Positions 1 through 9,043 are shown, numbered from the stretch's first letter. The stretch is 64,000 bases of DNA from Caballeronia sp. TF1N1 (GCF_022878925.1 NZ_CP084628.1:1054001-1118000); one strand, 5' to 3'. A program made the numbers and translations. Notes: generated from the sequence alone by a model not told the origin.

Positions 1-83
1 AGTGTCTCTGCAGCCTGAACGGTGATGCTGGAAAACGCGCATAACGCGAGTGCCGCGCATTGAGTTTTGATAAAAGTGCGCAT
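1..83 (-). CDS. ABC transporter periplasmic solute-binding protein, N-terminal fragment
   Basis: Reading leftward from the ATG at 83, the 27 visible codons give a basic start (MRTFIKT), a hydrophobic stretch and a VQA-AET signal-peptidase I site, after which the gene leaves the window. The start lies one base after the stop of the ATP-binding gene and has a GGAG element about nine bases upstream, so the two form one operon. A secreted protein directly after a PotA-like ATPase is usually the solute-binding subunit. That identity is inferred from position, because no mature sequence is visible. Confidence 0.7.
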   Translation of the reverse strand, partial: MRTFIKTQCAALALCAFSSITVQAAET

Positions 84-84
84 G

Positions 85-1266
85 TCAGTTGGCTCCTGCT
101 GTAGCGGGCGTGGTGATTGAAGTTGACGACGGTGTGGAAGAAAGAGGTGTGGACACGCTTCTGGACGCGCTCATCGCAAGTATCTTGCAGTCGTCGTGGC
201 GCCAGGCGACATCGACCGTGCTGCCATCCGCGGGCAAGGCGTGACGCTGAGTGTTCGGCAGCTTGACGACGAGGTTGTCGCGCGTGCCGAGCTTCAGGTG
301 CACGCGATGATGATCGCCGCAATAAACGAGTTCTTCGACTCGGGCGCGCACCACGTTGCTGTGTTCGTCGACATGCGAACCTTCCGCGCTCGGAATGTGC
401 GCGCGTTCGGGGCGCAGCGCGAGCATGGCTTCGTCGCCTTCGGTGAGGCCGGGTTCGCATCGTCCACGAATGATGTTGCCGTCCGCGAGGGCCAGGGTCG
501 CCCATTCGTCGCTCGTACTGGCCACGCGGCCAATGAGGCCGTTGTTCTCGCCCACGAAGTTCGCGACGAAAGCGTTCTGCGCGTTCTCATAGAGTTCGCC
601 GGGCGTGGCGGCTTGCTGAATACGGCCATCGGAAAACACGGCGACTCGGTCCGACATGGTCAGCGCTTCGGCCTGATCGTGCGTGACATAGACGATGGTG
701 AGCGACAACTCGCGATGCAGCCGCATGATCTCGTATTGCATGGTTTCGCGCAGACGCTTGTCGAGTGCGCCGAGCGGTTCGTCCATGAGCACGACGCTCG
801 GTTCGAAGACGAGTGCGCGCGCGAGCGCCACGCGCTGTTGCTGCCCACCGGAAAGCTGCGAAGGACGCCGGTTCGCGAGATGCGGCAGTTCGATCATTTC
901 GAGCGCGCGCTTGACACGCGCCTTCTGATCGGCGCGGCTTACGTGGCGCACGGAGAGCGGGAACGCGACGTTCTCTGCAATCGTCAGATGCGGAAACAGC
1001 GCGTAGTTCTGAAACACCATGCCGATATCGCGCAGATGCGGCGGCTTGTCGTCGAGACGTTTGCCATCGAGACGAATCTCGCCTTGCGTGGGAGATTCGA
1101 ATCCCGCGAGCATCATGAGCGTGGTCGTTTTGCCTGAGCCCGATGGCCCGAGCAGCGACAGGAATTCTCCCTTGCGCACGTCGAGATTCAAGTCTTCGAC
1201 GACGTAATGCACGCCGTCATAAGACTTGCTCACGCCCGTGAACGAGATAAAGGAAGCGTCAGGCAT
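85..1266 (-). CDS. ABC transporter ATP-binding protein, spermidine/putrescine (PotA) type
   Basis: This is the energising subunit of an importer of the polyamine/opine/iron family, which works on the cytoplasmic face of the inner membrane. Visible motifs are Walker A (GPSGSGKTT, near residue 40), the signature LSGGQQQR, Walker B (VVLMDEP), the switch VTHDQAEAL, and a C-terminal TOBE-like region of about 110 residues that may sense substrate. I chose the ATG at 1266 (393 residues) because AGGAC lies about seven bases upstream. A TTG at 1299 overlapping the stop of the Rieske gene would add 11 residues. The gene lies between a Rieske oxygenase and a secreted protein. The permease genes must lie beyond the left edge. 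Substrate specificity cannot be read from the ATPase. Confidence 0.9.
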   Translation of the reverse strand: MPDASFISFTGVSKSYDGVHYVVEDLNLDVRKGEFLSLLGPSGSGKTTTLMMLAGFESPTQGEIRLDGKRLDDKPPHLRDIGMVFQNYALFPHLTIAENVAFPLSVRHVSRADQKARVKRALEMIELPHLANRRPSQLSGGQQQRVALARALVFEPSVVLMDEPLGALDKRLRETMQYEIMRLHRELSLTIVYVTHDQAEALTMSDRVAVFSDGRIQQAATPGELYENAQNAFVANFVGENNGLIGRVASTSDEWATLALADGNIIRGRCEPGLTEGDEAMLALRPERAHIPSAEGSHVDEHSNVVRARVEELVYCGDHHRVHLKLGTRDNLVVKLPNTQRHALPADGSTVDVAWRHDDCKILAMSASRSVSTPLSSTPSSTSITTPATAGAN

Positions 1267-1295
1267 CGTTCGGTCCTGTCCGTTTGCAGTGACGT

Positions 1296-2444
1296 TCAAT
1301 GCGCGCCAACCTTGCTGGCGAGATAGCGCGCGAAGTCATAGTTGGGCCGTTCGAGATGGCTGAGATGACCGGGCTTTGCAAGCGGCGCATGCACGCCACG
1401 AAAAACCGCTTCGACGCCGCGCTTGTCTTCCGCGTTGACTTCATCGAGCAAGGTCTTGAGCGAGGCCATATGCGCATTCGCTTCTGGGTCGGCGATGAAC
1501 TCGGGCGCAAGACCGCCGCCGAAACGAATATGCACGCGGCCAACGCCTTGCGGTTGCAGCACGAGATACCAGAAGTAGCCAGGTGTGAGCGTGACGAGAT
1601 GCGTCGGATAGATCGCCAGCAGCGCCGTGGTCTTGCGCCAGTGTCCCGTAAGCCGCGTGTTGTCCGGATGCGCGTTACCAATGGGCAGAGACGCTTCCTT
1701 CGTGATCCAGTGGTAATTGAATGCGGGAAAGCCCGGTGGGCATTCCATCTCTTCAAGACGTGAATGCGGTCCTACTGTCGCGCGATGCAGCATGGGCAGG
1801 TGATAGCTCTCCATGAAGTTTTCAGCGAGGATCTTCCAGTTGGTGTCCCACACGTGCTCTTCATAGAAAGTTTCGATGTAGTGTTCCATGCCGTAGGCAT
1901 CGATGAGCCCGCTCAAATCGGCAAGCTGTTCACTGACCGGCCGCGCTTGATCGTCGAGCGTTACATAGATCCAGCCTTGCCATTCTTCACACCGCACGGC
2001 GGGCAACTTATAGCTTTCCTTGCAGAAGCCTTCTTGACGGTCCATCAGGGGTGCGCCTTGCAACGCGCCATCCAGCGAGTAATTCCATGCATGATATGGA
2101 CACACGATCCTGCGCACGTTGCCGCGCCCTTCGAGCAGAACCGACATGCGATGCAGGCAGACGTTGGACATCGCCTTGAGTTGCATCTGCTCATCGCGCA
2201 ACACCACGATAGGCTGTGCGCCAATGCGCGCCGTCAGGTAGTCGCCCGGCAACTTCAAGGCGCTTGCGCGGCCAACGCATTGCCATTCGCGTTCGAAGAT
2301 GTCGCGCTCTTCGAGCGACAAAAAATCGGCGGAGGTGTAGACGCCAGGCGGCATGGCATGCGCGTCGTTGAACGATCGTTCGCAACCGGCGCGCAACTCG
2401 TCGACGAGTGCCGTGATCGGGATCGTTCTTGCCTGGCTGGTCAT
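1296..2444 (-). CDS. Rieske [2Fe-2S] ring-hydroxylating-type oxygenase, alpha subunit
   Basis: The protein has 382 residues, within the usual size of single-component-type Rieske alpha subunits. The N-terminal Rieske domain shows both cluster halves, CLH (near residue 96) and CPYH about 20 residues later. The catalytic domain has the mononuclear-iron motif NFMESYHLPMLH (near residue 211). Enzymes of this family use electrons from a separate reductase to add oxygen to aromatic rings or to N-methyl/quaternary amines such as glycine betaine or carnitine. No reductase gene is visible here. The gene is upstream of the PotA-like ATPase on the same strand, and the LysR gene lies upstream of it, so regulation by that LysR protein is likely. 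The substrate is unknown; the importer suggests a small, probably cationic nitrogen compound. Confidence 0.88.
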   Translation of the reverse strand: MTSQARTIPITALVDELRAGCERSFNDAHAMPPGVYTSADFLSLEERDIFEREWQCVGRASALKLPGDYLTARIGAQPIVVLRDEQMQLKAMSNVCLHRMSVLLEGRGNVRRIVCPYHAWNYSLDGALQGAPLMDRQEGFCKESYKLPAVRCEEWQGWIYVTLDDQARPVSEQLADLSGLIDAYGMEHYIETFYEEHVWDTNWKILAENFMESYHLPMLHRATVGPHSRLEEMECPPGFPAFNYHWITKEASLPIGNAHPDNTRLTGHWRKTTALLAIYPTHLVTLTPGYFWYLVLQPQGVGRVHIRFGGGLAPEFIADPEANAHMASLKTLLDEVNAEDKRGVEAVFRGVHAPLAKPGHLSHLERPNYDFARYLASKVGAH

Positions 2445-2530
2445 GAAAGACTCCTTGAATCTATTTCCCTATAAGCGCGCCAGCGTAGAGTCGGCAAGGC
2501 GTTGCGCTCGCATGGCAACAAATTTATCAA

Positions 2531-2549
2531 GCCAAATTACCAGCCAAAA
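2531..2549. promoter_or_regulatory. Paired GCCAAA motifs upstream of the Rieske gene
   Basis: The 166-base gap between the LysR stop and the Rieske start holds two copies of GCCAAA at 2531 and 2543, in an AT-richer stretch. Two more copies occur at 3585 and 3603 in the gap on the other side of the LysR gene. A motif repeated in both gaps flanking a regulator is a reasonable operator candidate, but this is inference and no clear -35/-10 pair was identified. Confidence 0.25.
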
Positions 2550-2610
2550 TATTGTTTTCGGATACAAAGCAGAGCTTTTGCCTATGTAGCGTTCCTGGCT
2601 TTGGCGTTTC

Positions 2611-3537
2611 TTAGGCGTCTAGATGCAGCCGCCGGATATAGTTCTCACAAAACGAGGCGAAGCGTTGCACCACTTGGCGCGGCTTCATGGTGCGCGATTG
2701 CGCAATGCCTAGCGTCGTTGCGTTGACGGTGTCCTTGAAGCGCTTAATCACGAAGTCTTCACCATCTACGGTGCGATTCGATTTGAGCGGAAAATTGAGG
2801 ATGCTATAGCCTAAGCCGTTAGCCACCATGCCGCGCACGACTTCAGGCTGCGACGACCGAAATGCGGGAACCGGCCGGTTGCCGACGGCATCGAAAAGGG
2901 CCGCGAAATATTCTCGGCTATGCGGTAAATCCAGCATCACGTAAGGCTCCGCTTCGAGATCCGCTAATGAGACCTTGCGCGCGCGGGCTAGCCGGTGCGT
3001 CTTCGGCAAGATGACATAAGGCGGCAGAGAAAGCAGTGGCGTAAACGCGATGTCCTCGGTCAAATCCAGGCTATAGGTCAGCGCAATATCGAGCGAGCCG
3101 TCGTGCAAGCCTCTTAGCAGGCCATCCTGATGCGCCTCGACGGTCCTAAAGGAGATCCCTGCATGCTCGCCGGTAAAGCGGCTTATGAGCCCCGGCATGA
3201 GCGGCGGCGCAAGTGAAACGAGGCAGCCGAGCGCGATCGAGCCCGTCATGCCGCCATCCATTTCCTTAGCGGCCATTTGCAATTCTTCGGCTATTTTTAG
3301 CAGGTTGCGCGCTTGCCCCAGAAGGTCTCGGCCTGCTTGCGTAAGCGACAATCCCGCCGCGTGATGCCGTATGAAGAGCTGCACGCCAAACGATATTTCG
3401 AGGTCCGCGAGCGCGGTGGAGATCGACGGCTGCGAAATGTGCAGGCGCCGCGCGGCGGCTGTAAAAGACAGCACTTCCGCCGTCACGACGAAGTAGCGCA
3501 ATTGCCGAAGCGAGTAACGCAAAGGGTGATTTTCCAT
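2611..3537 (-). CDS. LysR-family transcriptional regulator
   Basis: The 308-residue protein has the standard LysR layout: an N-terminal winged helix-turn-helix (LRQLRYFVVTAEVLSFTAA to about residue 65) followed by a periplasmic-binding-protein-like effector domain. It lies between the Rieske gene, on the same strand downstream, and the flavin monooxygenase operon, which is divergent. Genes of this type commonly control their divergent neighbour in response to a pathway metabolite. Here it could control both arms, since similar GCCAAA motifs occur in both flanking gaps. The effector is unknown. Confidence 0.9.
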   Translation of the reverse strand: MENHPLRYSLRQLRYFVVTAEVLSFTAAARRLHISQPSISTALADLEISFGVQLFIRHHAAGLSLTQAGRDLLGQARNLLKIAEELQMAAKEMDGGMTGSIALGCLVSLAPPLMPGLISRFTGEHAGISFRTVEAHQDGLLRGLHDGSLDIALTYSLDLTEDIAFTPLLSLPPYVILPKTHRLARARKVSLADLEAEPYVMLDLPHSREYFAALFDAVGNRPVPAFRSSQPEVVRGMVANGLGYSILNFPLKSNRTVDGEDFVIKRFKDTVNATTLGIAQSRTMKPRQVVQRFASFCENYIRRLHLDA

Positions 3538-3772
3538 CGGAAACGCTCCGCCTCTAAACGGTTGACCGGCCGAATTGTGGGTTCGCCAAAAAGGATTGCA
3601 TAGCCAAAACCGATGCTAAGCATTTTTTAAATATATTTTTAGAATTCTGCGCTCAAGCGTAAATTTGGGCTTCATTGGCAGCACGCCAGCCACGTACGAC
3701 TGCACGTATTTCAAGGACGCTGACTTCGCCGGACACATCCGCGAAGTAAAGCCATATCGGAAGGACATAGCC
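3538..3772. promoter_or_regulatory. Divergent promoter region between LysR and flavin monooxygenase genes
   Basis: These 235 bases separate the leftward LysR gene from the rightward monooxygenase operon. They are clearly AT-richer than the flanks, especially around 3605-3660, as expected for promoters. Two GCCAAA motifs occur at 3585 and 3603. The monooxygenase start at 3773 is preceded by an AAGGA ribosome-binding site. No unambiguous -35/-10 pair was assigned. Confidence 0.4.
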
Positions 3773-5104
3773 ATGACAGTGGAAATAACCTCAATCGACA
3801 CGCTCGTCGTTGGCGCCGGTCAGGCCGGCGTGGCGATGAGCGAGCATCTGAGCAAGCTCGGCGTGCCGCACCTCGTTCTTGAACGCGACCGCATTGCGGA
3901 ACGCTGGCGCACGGGACGTTGGGACTCGCTCGTGGCGAACGGTCCGGCGTGGCACGATCGTTTCCCCAATCTCGAGTTCGATGAAGTCGATCCCGATGGC
4001 TTTGCCAATAAAGATCAGGTCGCCGATTACTTCGTCACCTACGCCGAAAAGTTCGATGCACCCATTCGCACGGGCGTCGAAGTCAAGAAGGTGGTTCGCA
4101 ATGTCGGGCGGCAAGGCTTCACCGTCGAAACATCGGAAGGCGTGATCGAAGCGAGCCGCGTGGTCGTCGCTACTGGTCCGTTCCAGAAGCCGGTCATCCC
4201 GGCTATCGCCCCGAAGGACGAGCGTCTTACGCAGCTTCATTCGGCTGATTATCGGAATCCTGAGCAATTGCCGGAAGGCGCGGTGCTCGTGGTCGGCGCG
4301 GGATCGTCGGGCGTGCAGATTGCGGATGAACTGATGCGCGCCGGCAGGAAGGTGTATTTGTCGGTCGGCCCGCATGACCGTCCGCCGCGCGCGTATCGTG
4401 GCCGTGATTTTTGCTGGTGGCTGGGCGTGCTCGGCGAGTGGGATGCGGAAGTCATGCGGCCGGGCAAGGAGCACGTCACGATTGCAGTGAGTGGCGCGCG
4501 CGGTGGACAAACAGTCGATTTCCGCCGTCTCGCGCATCAGGGCATGAACCTCGTCGGTCTCACGAAGTCATTCGAGAATGGCATTGCAACGTTTCAGCCA
4601 GACCTCACGACCAACATCAACAACGGCGACGACAACTACTTGTCTTTGCTGAGCGCCGCAGACGCGTATGTGGCGCGCAATGGTATCGATCTGCCGGACG
4701 AGCCCGAGGCACGCATCATTCCGTCCGATCCGGAATGCATGAAGCAGCCTGTTCTCGAACTGAACCTTGCCGATGCTGGCGTGAGTTCGATCATCTGGGC
4801 AACCGGCTACGCCGTCGACTTCAGCTGGCTCGATGTCAACGCCTTCGACGATAAAGGCAAGCCCAAGCATCAGCGAGGCGTTTCCAAGGAGCCCGGCGTT
4901 TATTTCCTTGGCTTGCCCTGGCTTTCGCGGCGCGGCTCCGCTTTCATCTGGGGCGTCTGGCACGATGCAAAACATATTGCCGATCACATCGTCACGCAGC
5001 GCAAGTATCTCGCGTATCACGATGCGTCGCGCCGTCATGCCGACCAAGCCGCGACATTCAGCGATCCGCGCGTGCACAAGGTCAGCGAGATGGGCGTGAG
5101 TTGA
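3773..5104 (+). CDS. FAD-dependent flavin-containing monooxygenase (FMO-like)
   Basis: The 443-residue protein begins with an FAD-binding Rossmann motif (VVGAGQAGVAMSEHL, residues about 9-23) and has a second dinucleotide motif for NAD(P)H (VVGAGSSGVQIADEL) near residue 180. This two-Rossmann layout is that of flavin-containing and Baeyer-Villiger-like monooxygenases, which oxygenate N, S or carbonyl centres. I use the ATG at 3773 because AAGGACATAGCC gives a good ribosome-binding site and FAD-binding folds start this close to the N terminus; the open frame extends 36 codons further upstream. It is the first gene of a set with RidA, DUF1028, M20 hydrolase and NCS1 permease genes, so it probably oxidises the imported substrate or an intermediate. 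The actual substrate is unknown. Confidence 0.85.
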   Translation: MTVEITSIDTLVVGAGQAGVAMSEHLSKLGVPHLVLERDRIAERWRTGRWDSLVANGPAWHDRFPNLEFDEVDPDGFANKDQVADYFVTYAEKFDAPIRTGVEVKKVVRNVGRQGFTVETSEGVIEASRVVVATGPFQKPVIPAIAPKDERLTQLHSADYRNPEQLPEGAVLVVGAGSSGVQIADELMRAGRKVYLSVGPHDRPPRAYRGRDFCWWLGVLGEWDAEVMRPGKEHVTIAVSGARGGQTVDFRRLAHQGMNLVGLTKSFENGIATFQPDLTTNINNGDDNYLSLLSAADAYVARNGIDLPDEPEARIIPSDPECMKQPVLELNLADAGVSSIIWATGYAVDFSWLDVNAFDDKGKPKHQRGVSKEPGVYFLGLPWLSRRGSAFIWGVWHDAKHIADHIVTQRKYLAYHDASRRHADQAATFSDPRVHKVSEMGVS

Positions 5105-5161
5105 CGATCGCCCAAGACGCCGCATTCACTATTCAATCATTCTCAGCTTCGAGGTGCATCG

Positions 5162-5593
5162 ATGAGCCAACCTACGCATACGCGTATCCGCATGTTCAAC
5201 ACGAAGGATACGTACCCGAACCAGACGCTCGATAACGATCTTTGCCAGGCCGTGCGCGCCGGCAACACGGTCTATGTGCGTGGTCAGGTGGGAACGGATT
5301 TCGAAGGCAATCTGGTGGGTCTCGGCGATGCACGCGCGCAAGCCGAGCAGGCGATGAAGAATCTCAAGCAGTTGCTCGAAGAGGCGGGCAGCGACATGAG
5401 CCATATCGTCAAGACGACCACGTATCTGATCGATCCGCGTTATCGCGAGCCGGTGTACCAGGAAGTCGGCAAGTGGCTCAAGGGCGTGTTTCCCATTTCG
5501 ACGGGGCTGGTGGTGAGTGCGTTGGGACAGCCGGAATGGCTGATGGAAATCGATGTGATCGCGGTCATTCCTGAAGGTTGGAAGCCCGCCTAA
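5162..5593 (+). CDS. RidA (YjgF/YER057c/UK114) family protein
   Basis: This 143-residue protein has the RidA fold signature, including VRAGNTVYVRGQVGTD, the region of alternating small residues after it, and the MSHIVKTTTYLIDP segment near the subunit interface. RidA proteins hydrolyse reactive enamine/imine intermediates to keto products and ammonia; the RutC member acts in pyrimidine breakdown. GAGGTG seven bases before the ATG supports the start. It sits 57 bases after the monooxygenase and 15 bases before the DUF1028 gene. In this setting it probably deaminates or protects against an unstable product of the oxygenase step. This is inferred from family and context. Confidence 0.9.
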   Translation: MSQPTHTRIRMFNTKDTYPNQTLDNDLCQAVRAGNTVYVRGQVGTDFEGNLVGLGDARAQAEQAMKNLKQLLEEAGSDMSHIVKTTTYLIDPRYREPVYQEVGKWLKGVFPISTGLVVSALGQPEWLMEIDVIAVIPEGWKPA

Positions 5594-5608
5594 GTCGAGG
5601 AGCCTTGC

Positions 5609-6286
5609 ATGACATTCTCCGTGATCGGACGTTGCCAGGAAACCGGCCAGCTTGGCATTGCAATCAGTTCGTCGAGTATCGCCGTGGGCGCGCGATGTCC
5701 GTGGGCACGCGGCGGCGTGGGCGCGGTGGCCACGCAAAACGTGACTTTGCCCGCACTTGGGCCGCAGATCCTCGACCTCATCGACACTGCGCAACTCGAT
5801 CCTCAAGCGGCGCTCGACCGTGCGCTCGATGCGAACGCGTACAGCGAATATCGGCAAGTAACGGTCATCGACGCTCATGGCCGCACCGCGTTTTTTAGCG
5901 GCAAGGAAGCGCTTGGCCTGCATCACGCGGTGGCTGGAGATCAATGCGTCGCCGCAGGCAACATGCTTGCGAGCCTCGGCGTGATCGAAGCCATGATTCC
6001 CGCGTTCGAAAACACCAAAGGCATGTTGGCGGATCGTTTGCTCGCGGCGATGCGGGCGGCGATGACCGCAGGCGGCGAAGCCGGGCCGGTGCATTCCGCA
6101 GCGCTCAAGATCGTAAGCGATCTGAGTTGGCCTATCGTCGATCTGCGCGTCGATTGGGCCGACGCCGACCCCATCGGCCAGCTCGATGGTCTGTGGCAGG
6201 CTTATCGGCCGCAAATGCAGGACTACGTGACCCGTGCGCTGAACCCGACAGTGGCGCCTAGCTATGGAGTGCCGGGCAATGAGTGA
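5609..6286 (+). CDS. DUF1028 family protein, Ntn-hydrolase-like
   Basis: The 225-residue sequence matches the DUF1028 family from its first residues (MTFSVIGRC, then GQLGIAISSSSIAVG and a GVGAVATQNVT segment). The family is predicted to adopt an N-terminal-nucleophile hydrolase-like fold, but no reaction has been firmly assigned. It recurs next to RidA proteins and amidohydrolases. Here it lies between exactly such genes and overlaps the M20 hydrolase gene by eight bases, indicating translational coupling. A hydrolytic role on an amide or ureide intermediate is plausible but unproven. Confidence 0.88.
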   Translation: MTFSVIGRCQETGQLGIAISSSSIAVGARCPWARGGVGAVATQNVTLPALGPQILDLIDTAQLDPQAALDRALDANAYSEYRQVTVIDAHGRTAFFSGKEALGLHHAVAGDQCVAAGNMLASLGVIEAMIPAFENTKGMLADRLLAAMRAAMTAGGEAGPVHSAALKIVSDLSWPIVDLRVDWADADPIGQLDGLWQAYRPQMQDYVTRALNPTVAPSYGVPGNE

Positions 6287-7442
6287 GATGTCGAGCCGCG
6301 ACTTGCTCGAACGGCTGATCGGCTTTGCAACCGTCAGCCGCGATTCGAACCTGGAACTCATCGAGTTCGTTCGCGACACCCTTGCGAATCTCGGCGTCGA
6401 GAGCGAACTGTTTTATAACGCCGAGCGAACGAAGGCGAATCTGTTTGCGACGATCGGTCCGCGTGACAAGGGCGGCATCGTTCTATCCGGTCATACCGAT
6501 GTCGTGCCCGTCGATGGCCAAGCCTGGACGCTCGATCCCTTTCAGCTTACCGAGAAGGAAGGGCGCTTATATGGCCGCGGCACGGCGGATATGAAGGGTT
6601 TTATCGCTTCGGTGCTGGCCTCGGTCCCCACGTTCCTTGAGAAATCGCTAGTCATGCCCGTACACCTTGCCTTCTCTTACGACGAGGAAGTCGGTTGCCT
6701 TGGGGTGCGGCCCATGTTGGAGCAACTGGCGAGGCGCCCACACAAGCCCGTTTTGTGCCTGATCGGAGAGCCTACCGAACTGAAGCCGGTGCTCGGTCAT
6801 AAAGGCAAGCTCGCCATGCGCTGCCAGGTGAAGGGCGCGGCTTGTCACTCGGCTTACGCGCCCTACGGCGTGAACGCCATAGCGTATGCAGCACGTCTTA
6901 TCGGCAAGCTGGATGATATTGGCGAGAACCTGGCACGGCCCGAGCACCATGACGCACTCTTCGATCCACCCTATTCGACCGTGCAAGCAGGCGTCATCAA
7001 AGGTGGGCGTGCGCTCAATATCGTGCCGGCGGAATGCGAATTCGATTTCGAAGTGCGTGCGCTTCCCGGCTTCGACGCGCATGAGGTGGCGGATGAATTG
7101 CAAAGCTTTGCCGAAGCCGAATTGCTTCCGAAGATGCGCGCGGTGAAAGCGGACACGGACATTCGCTTCGAATCCTTGAGCGCCTATCCGGGCTTGGCCA
7201 CACCGCCAGATAGCGAAGCAGCGCGCCTGCTGACGCTTCTTAGTGGCTCGAACGAGTTCGGCACGGTGGCGTTCGGCACCGAAGGCGGACTCTTCAATCA
7301 AGTGGGCATCCCAACCGTGGTGTGCGGACCGGGAAGCATGGATCAAGGGCACAAGCCCGACGAGTTCGTGAGGGTCGAGCAACTCGACGCCTGCGACGCC
7401 ATGCTCGCGCGTCTTGCGGATTATCTAGCAACCGCTTCCTGA
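6279..7442 (+). CDS. M20-family metallohydrolase, ArgE/acetylornithine deacetylase-like
   Basis: This 387-residue zinc hydrolase carries the M20 metal-site motifs in order: GHTDVVPVDG near residue 74, GRGTADMKGF about 30 residues later, and EEVGCLG near residue 138. A C-terminal GTEGGLFN segment precedes the last metal ligand region. ArgE-type members cleave N-acyl amino acids. I chose the ATG at 6279 because GGAG lies eight bases before it; an upstream ATG at 6264 has no such site. It overlaps the DUF1028 gene, so the two are coupled. It probably releases an amino or carboxylic acid from an N-acyl or N-carbamoyl intermediate rather than serving arginine synthesis, judging from its neighbours. 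Confidence 0.87.
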   Translation: MSEMSSRDLLERLIGFATVSRDSNLELIEFVRDTLANLGVESELFYNAERTKANLFATIGPRDKGGIVLSGHTDVVPVDGQAWTLDPFQLTEKEGRLYGRGTADMKGFIASVLASVPTFLEKSLVMPVHLAFSYDEEVGCLGVRPMLEQLARRPHKPVLCLIGEPTELKPVLGHKGKLAMRCQVKGAACHSAYAPYGVNAIAYAARLIGKLDDIGENLARPEHHDALFDPPYSTVQAGVIKGGRALNIVPAECEFDFEVRALPGFDAHEVADELQSFAEAELLPKMRAVKADTDIRFESLSAYPGLATPPDSEAARLLTLLSGSNEFGTVAFGTEGGLFNQVGIPTVVCGPGSMDQGHKPDEFVRVEQLDACDAMLARLADYLATAS

Positions 7443-7550
7443 CACGCGCCATGGCGCGTTCGAGAGCCCCAAGATTTTCGACGGGCTCCGCGGTGCGCAT
7501 GGTCTTTCGAAACGACTCGCGCATGCGCCAAATCAATAAAGGAGACGACT

Positions 7551-8987
7551 TTGAATACGTCGGATAGCAACACGTCCTCGTTCATCGAGAAGCATACGAT
7601 CGGCTATGTGCCGCCGGAGGATCGGCATGGCAAGGTGCGCGATCTATTCACGCTCTGGTTCGGCGGAAACATTGCGCCATTGCCTATCGTGACGGGCGCG
7701 CTTGGCGTGCAGATATTCCATTTGAACTTGCTGTGGGGAATCGTCGCGATCATCGTCGGTCAGGCAGTGGGCGGCGTGTTGATGGCGCTGCATTCGGCGC
7801 AAGGGCCACAGATGGGTATCCCGCAGATGATCCAGAGCCGCGCGCAGTTCGGATCATGGGGTGCCTTGCTCGTCACGGTGATTGCGGGCGTGATGTACGT
7901 GGGCTTCTTTGCATCGAATATCGTGCTCGCAGGCAAGTCGTTGCATGGCATCGAAACGTCGATATCGGTGCCGGTCGGGATCGTCGTCGGTGCGGTGGGC
8001 TCGGGGTTGATCGGGATCATCGGCTATCGATTCATTCACGTACTCAATCGAATTGGCACGTGGGTGCTGGGCATCGGTATCTTCGTGGGCTTTGCATACA
8101 TCTTCACGCATATCGCGACGGCCGATTTCTTCGCGCGCGGCGGCTTCAATTTCGCAGGCTGGCTGGCTACCGTTTCCTTGTCCGCGCTATGGCAGATTGC
8201 GTTTGCACCTTATGTTTCCGACTACTCGCGCTATTTGCCGAGCAATGTGCGTGTAGCGTCGACGTTTTGGGCGACGTATCTGGGCTGCACCATTGGCTCC
8301 TCGCTTGCGTTTGCCTTCGGTGCGGTCGCCGCGCTCGCCGTCGCGCCCGGCGCTGATACCATGGACGCCGTCAAGACTGCGACCGGCCCCCTCGGCTTGC
8401 CCATGCTCGTCTTGTTTCTGCTTAGCGTGATTAGTCATAACGCGCTCAATCTCTATGGCGCGGTGCTCGCCACGATTACTTCGTTGCAGACGTTTGCTTA
8501 TCGCTGGATTCCCACGGCCAAAGCGCGCGCCGTGCTTTCAGTCGCGATTCTGCTTGCGTGCTGCTATGGAGCGATTGGCGCATCGACCAACTTTGTGGGA
8601 AATCTCGTCGATCTGGTGCTTGCCTTGCTCGTGGTGCTCGTGCCCTGGACCGCGATCAATCTGATCGACTTCTATGTCATCCATAAAGGGAAGTACGATA
8701 TTCAATCGATCTTCGAAGCCGATGGCGGCATTTATGGGCGCTTCAATCCGCAGGCTTTGATCGCTTATGCAATCGGCATCATCGTGCAGATTCCGTTCAT
8801 GAATACGCCGATGTACGCCGGTCCCGTGCCGAAGTATCTCGATGGCGCGGATCTGTCGTGGGTCATTGGCCTGCTGCTGACTTCGCCGCTTTATTACTGG
8901 CTGGCTTCGCGGGATTCGGGCTATCGGCGCAGACAAGAGGGCGCGTTGACGATGCGGCAAGCGCGCACGGGTCCCGGGTACGAGTGA
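7551..8987 (+). CDS. NCS1-family nucleobase/cation symporter (cytosine permease-like)
   Basis: The 478-residue protein is strongly hydrophobic, with about twelve membrane segments. It shows the NCS1 pattern: an N-terminal NIAPLPIVTGALG region, PQMGIPQMIQSRAQFG after the second helix, and FAPYVSDYSRYLP in the middle. Relatives import cytosine, uracil, purines, allantoin, hydantoins or thiamine. The start is TTG at 7551, supported by AAAGGAG seven bases upstream; no in-frame ATG is close. It ends the monooxygenase-RidA-DUF1028-M20 gene set. A ring nitrogen compound is therefore the likely import substrate, which is inference from family range. Confidence 0.88.
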   Translation: MNTSDSNTSSFIEKHTIGYVPPEDRHGKVRDLFTLWFGGNIAPLPIVTGALGVQIFHLNLLWGIVAIIVGQAVGGVLMALHSAQGPQMGIPQMIQSRAQFGSWGALLVTVIAGVMYVGFFASNIVLAGKSLHGIETSISVPVGIVVGAVGSGLIGIIGYRFIHVLNRIGTWVLGIGIFVGFAYIFTHIATADFFARGGFNFAGWLATVSLSALWQIAFAPYVSDYSRYLPSNVRVASTFWATYLGCTIGSSLAFAFGAVAALAVAPGADTMDAVKTATGPLGLPMLVLFLLSVISHNALNLYGAVLATITSLQTFAYRWIPTAKARAVLSVAILLACCYGAIGASTNFVGNLVDLVLALLVVLVPWTAINLIDFYVIHKGKYDIQSIFEADGGIYGRFNPQALIAYAIGIIVQIPFMNTPMYAGPVPKYLDGADLSWVIGLLLTSPLYYWLASRDSGYRRRQEGALTMRQARTGPGYE

Positions 8988-9043
8988 TGATGCCTGGCGG
9001 CGCGGCGATCCGTCTGCATGAGGATCGCCGCTCGCGGTCGCGT

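Noticed and set aside
196..1137. A 313-residue rightward open frame
   Set aside because: It lies entirely opposite the PotA-like ATPase gene, whose motifs are complete, and has no recognisable domain.
5129..6379. A 416-residue leftward open frame
   Set aside because: It is the antisense shadow of the RidA, DUF1028 and M20 genes, which are clear family members.
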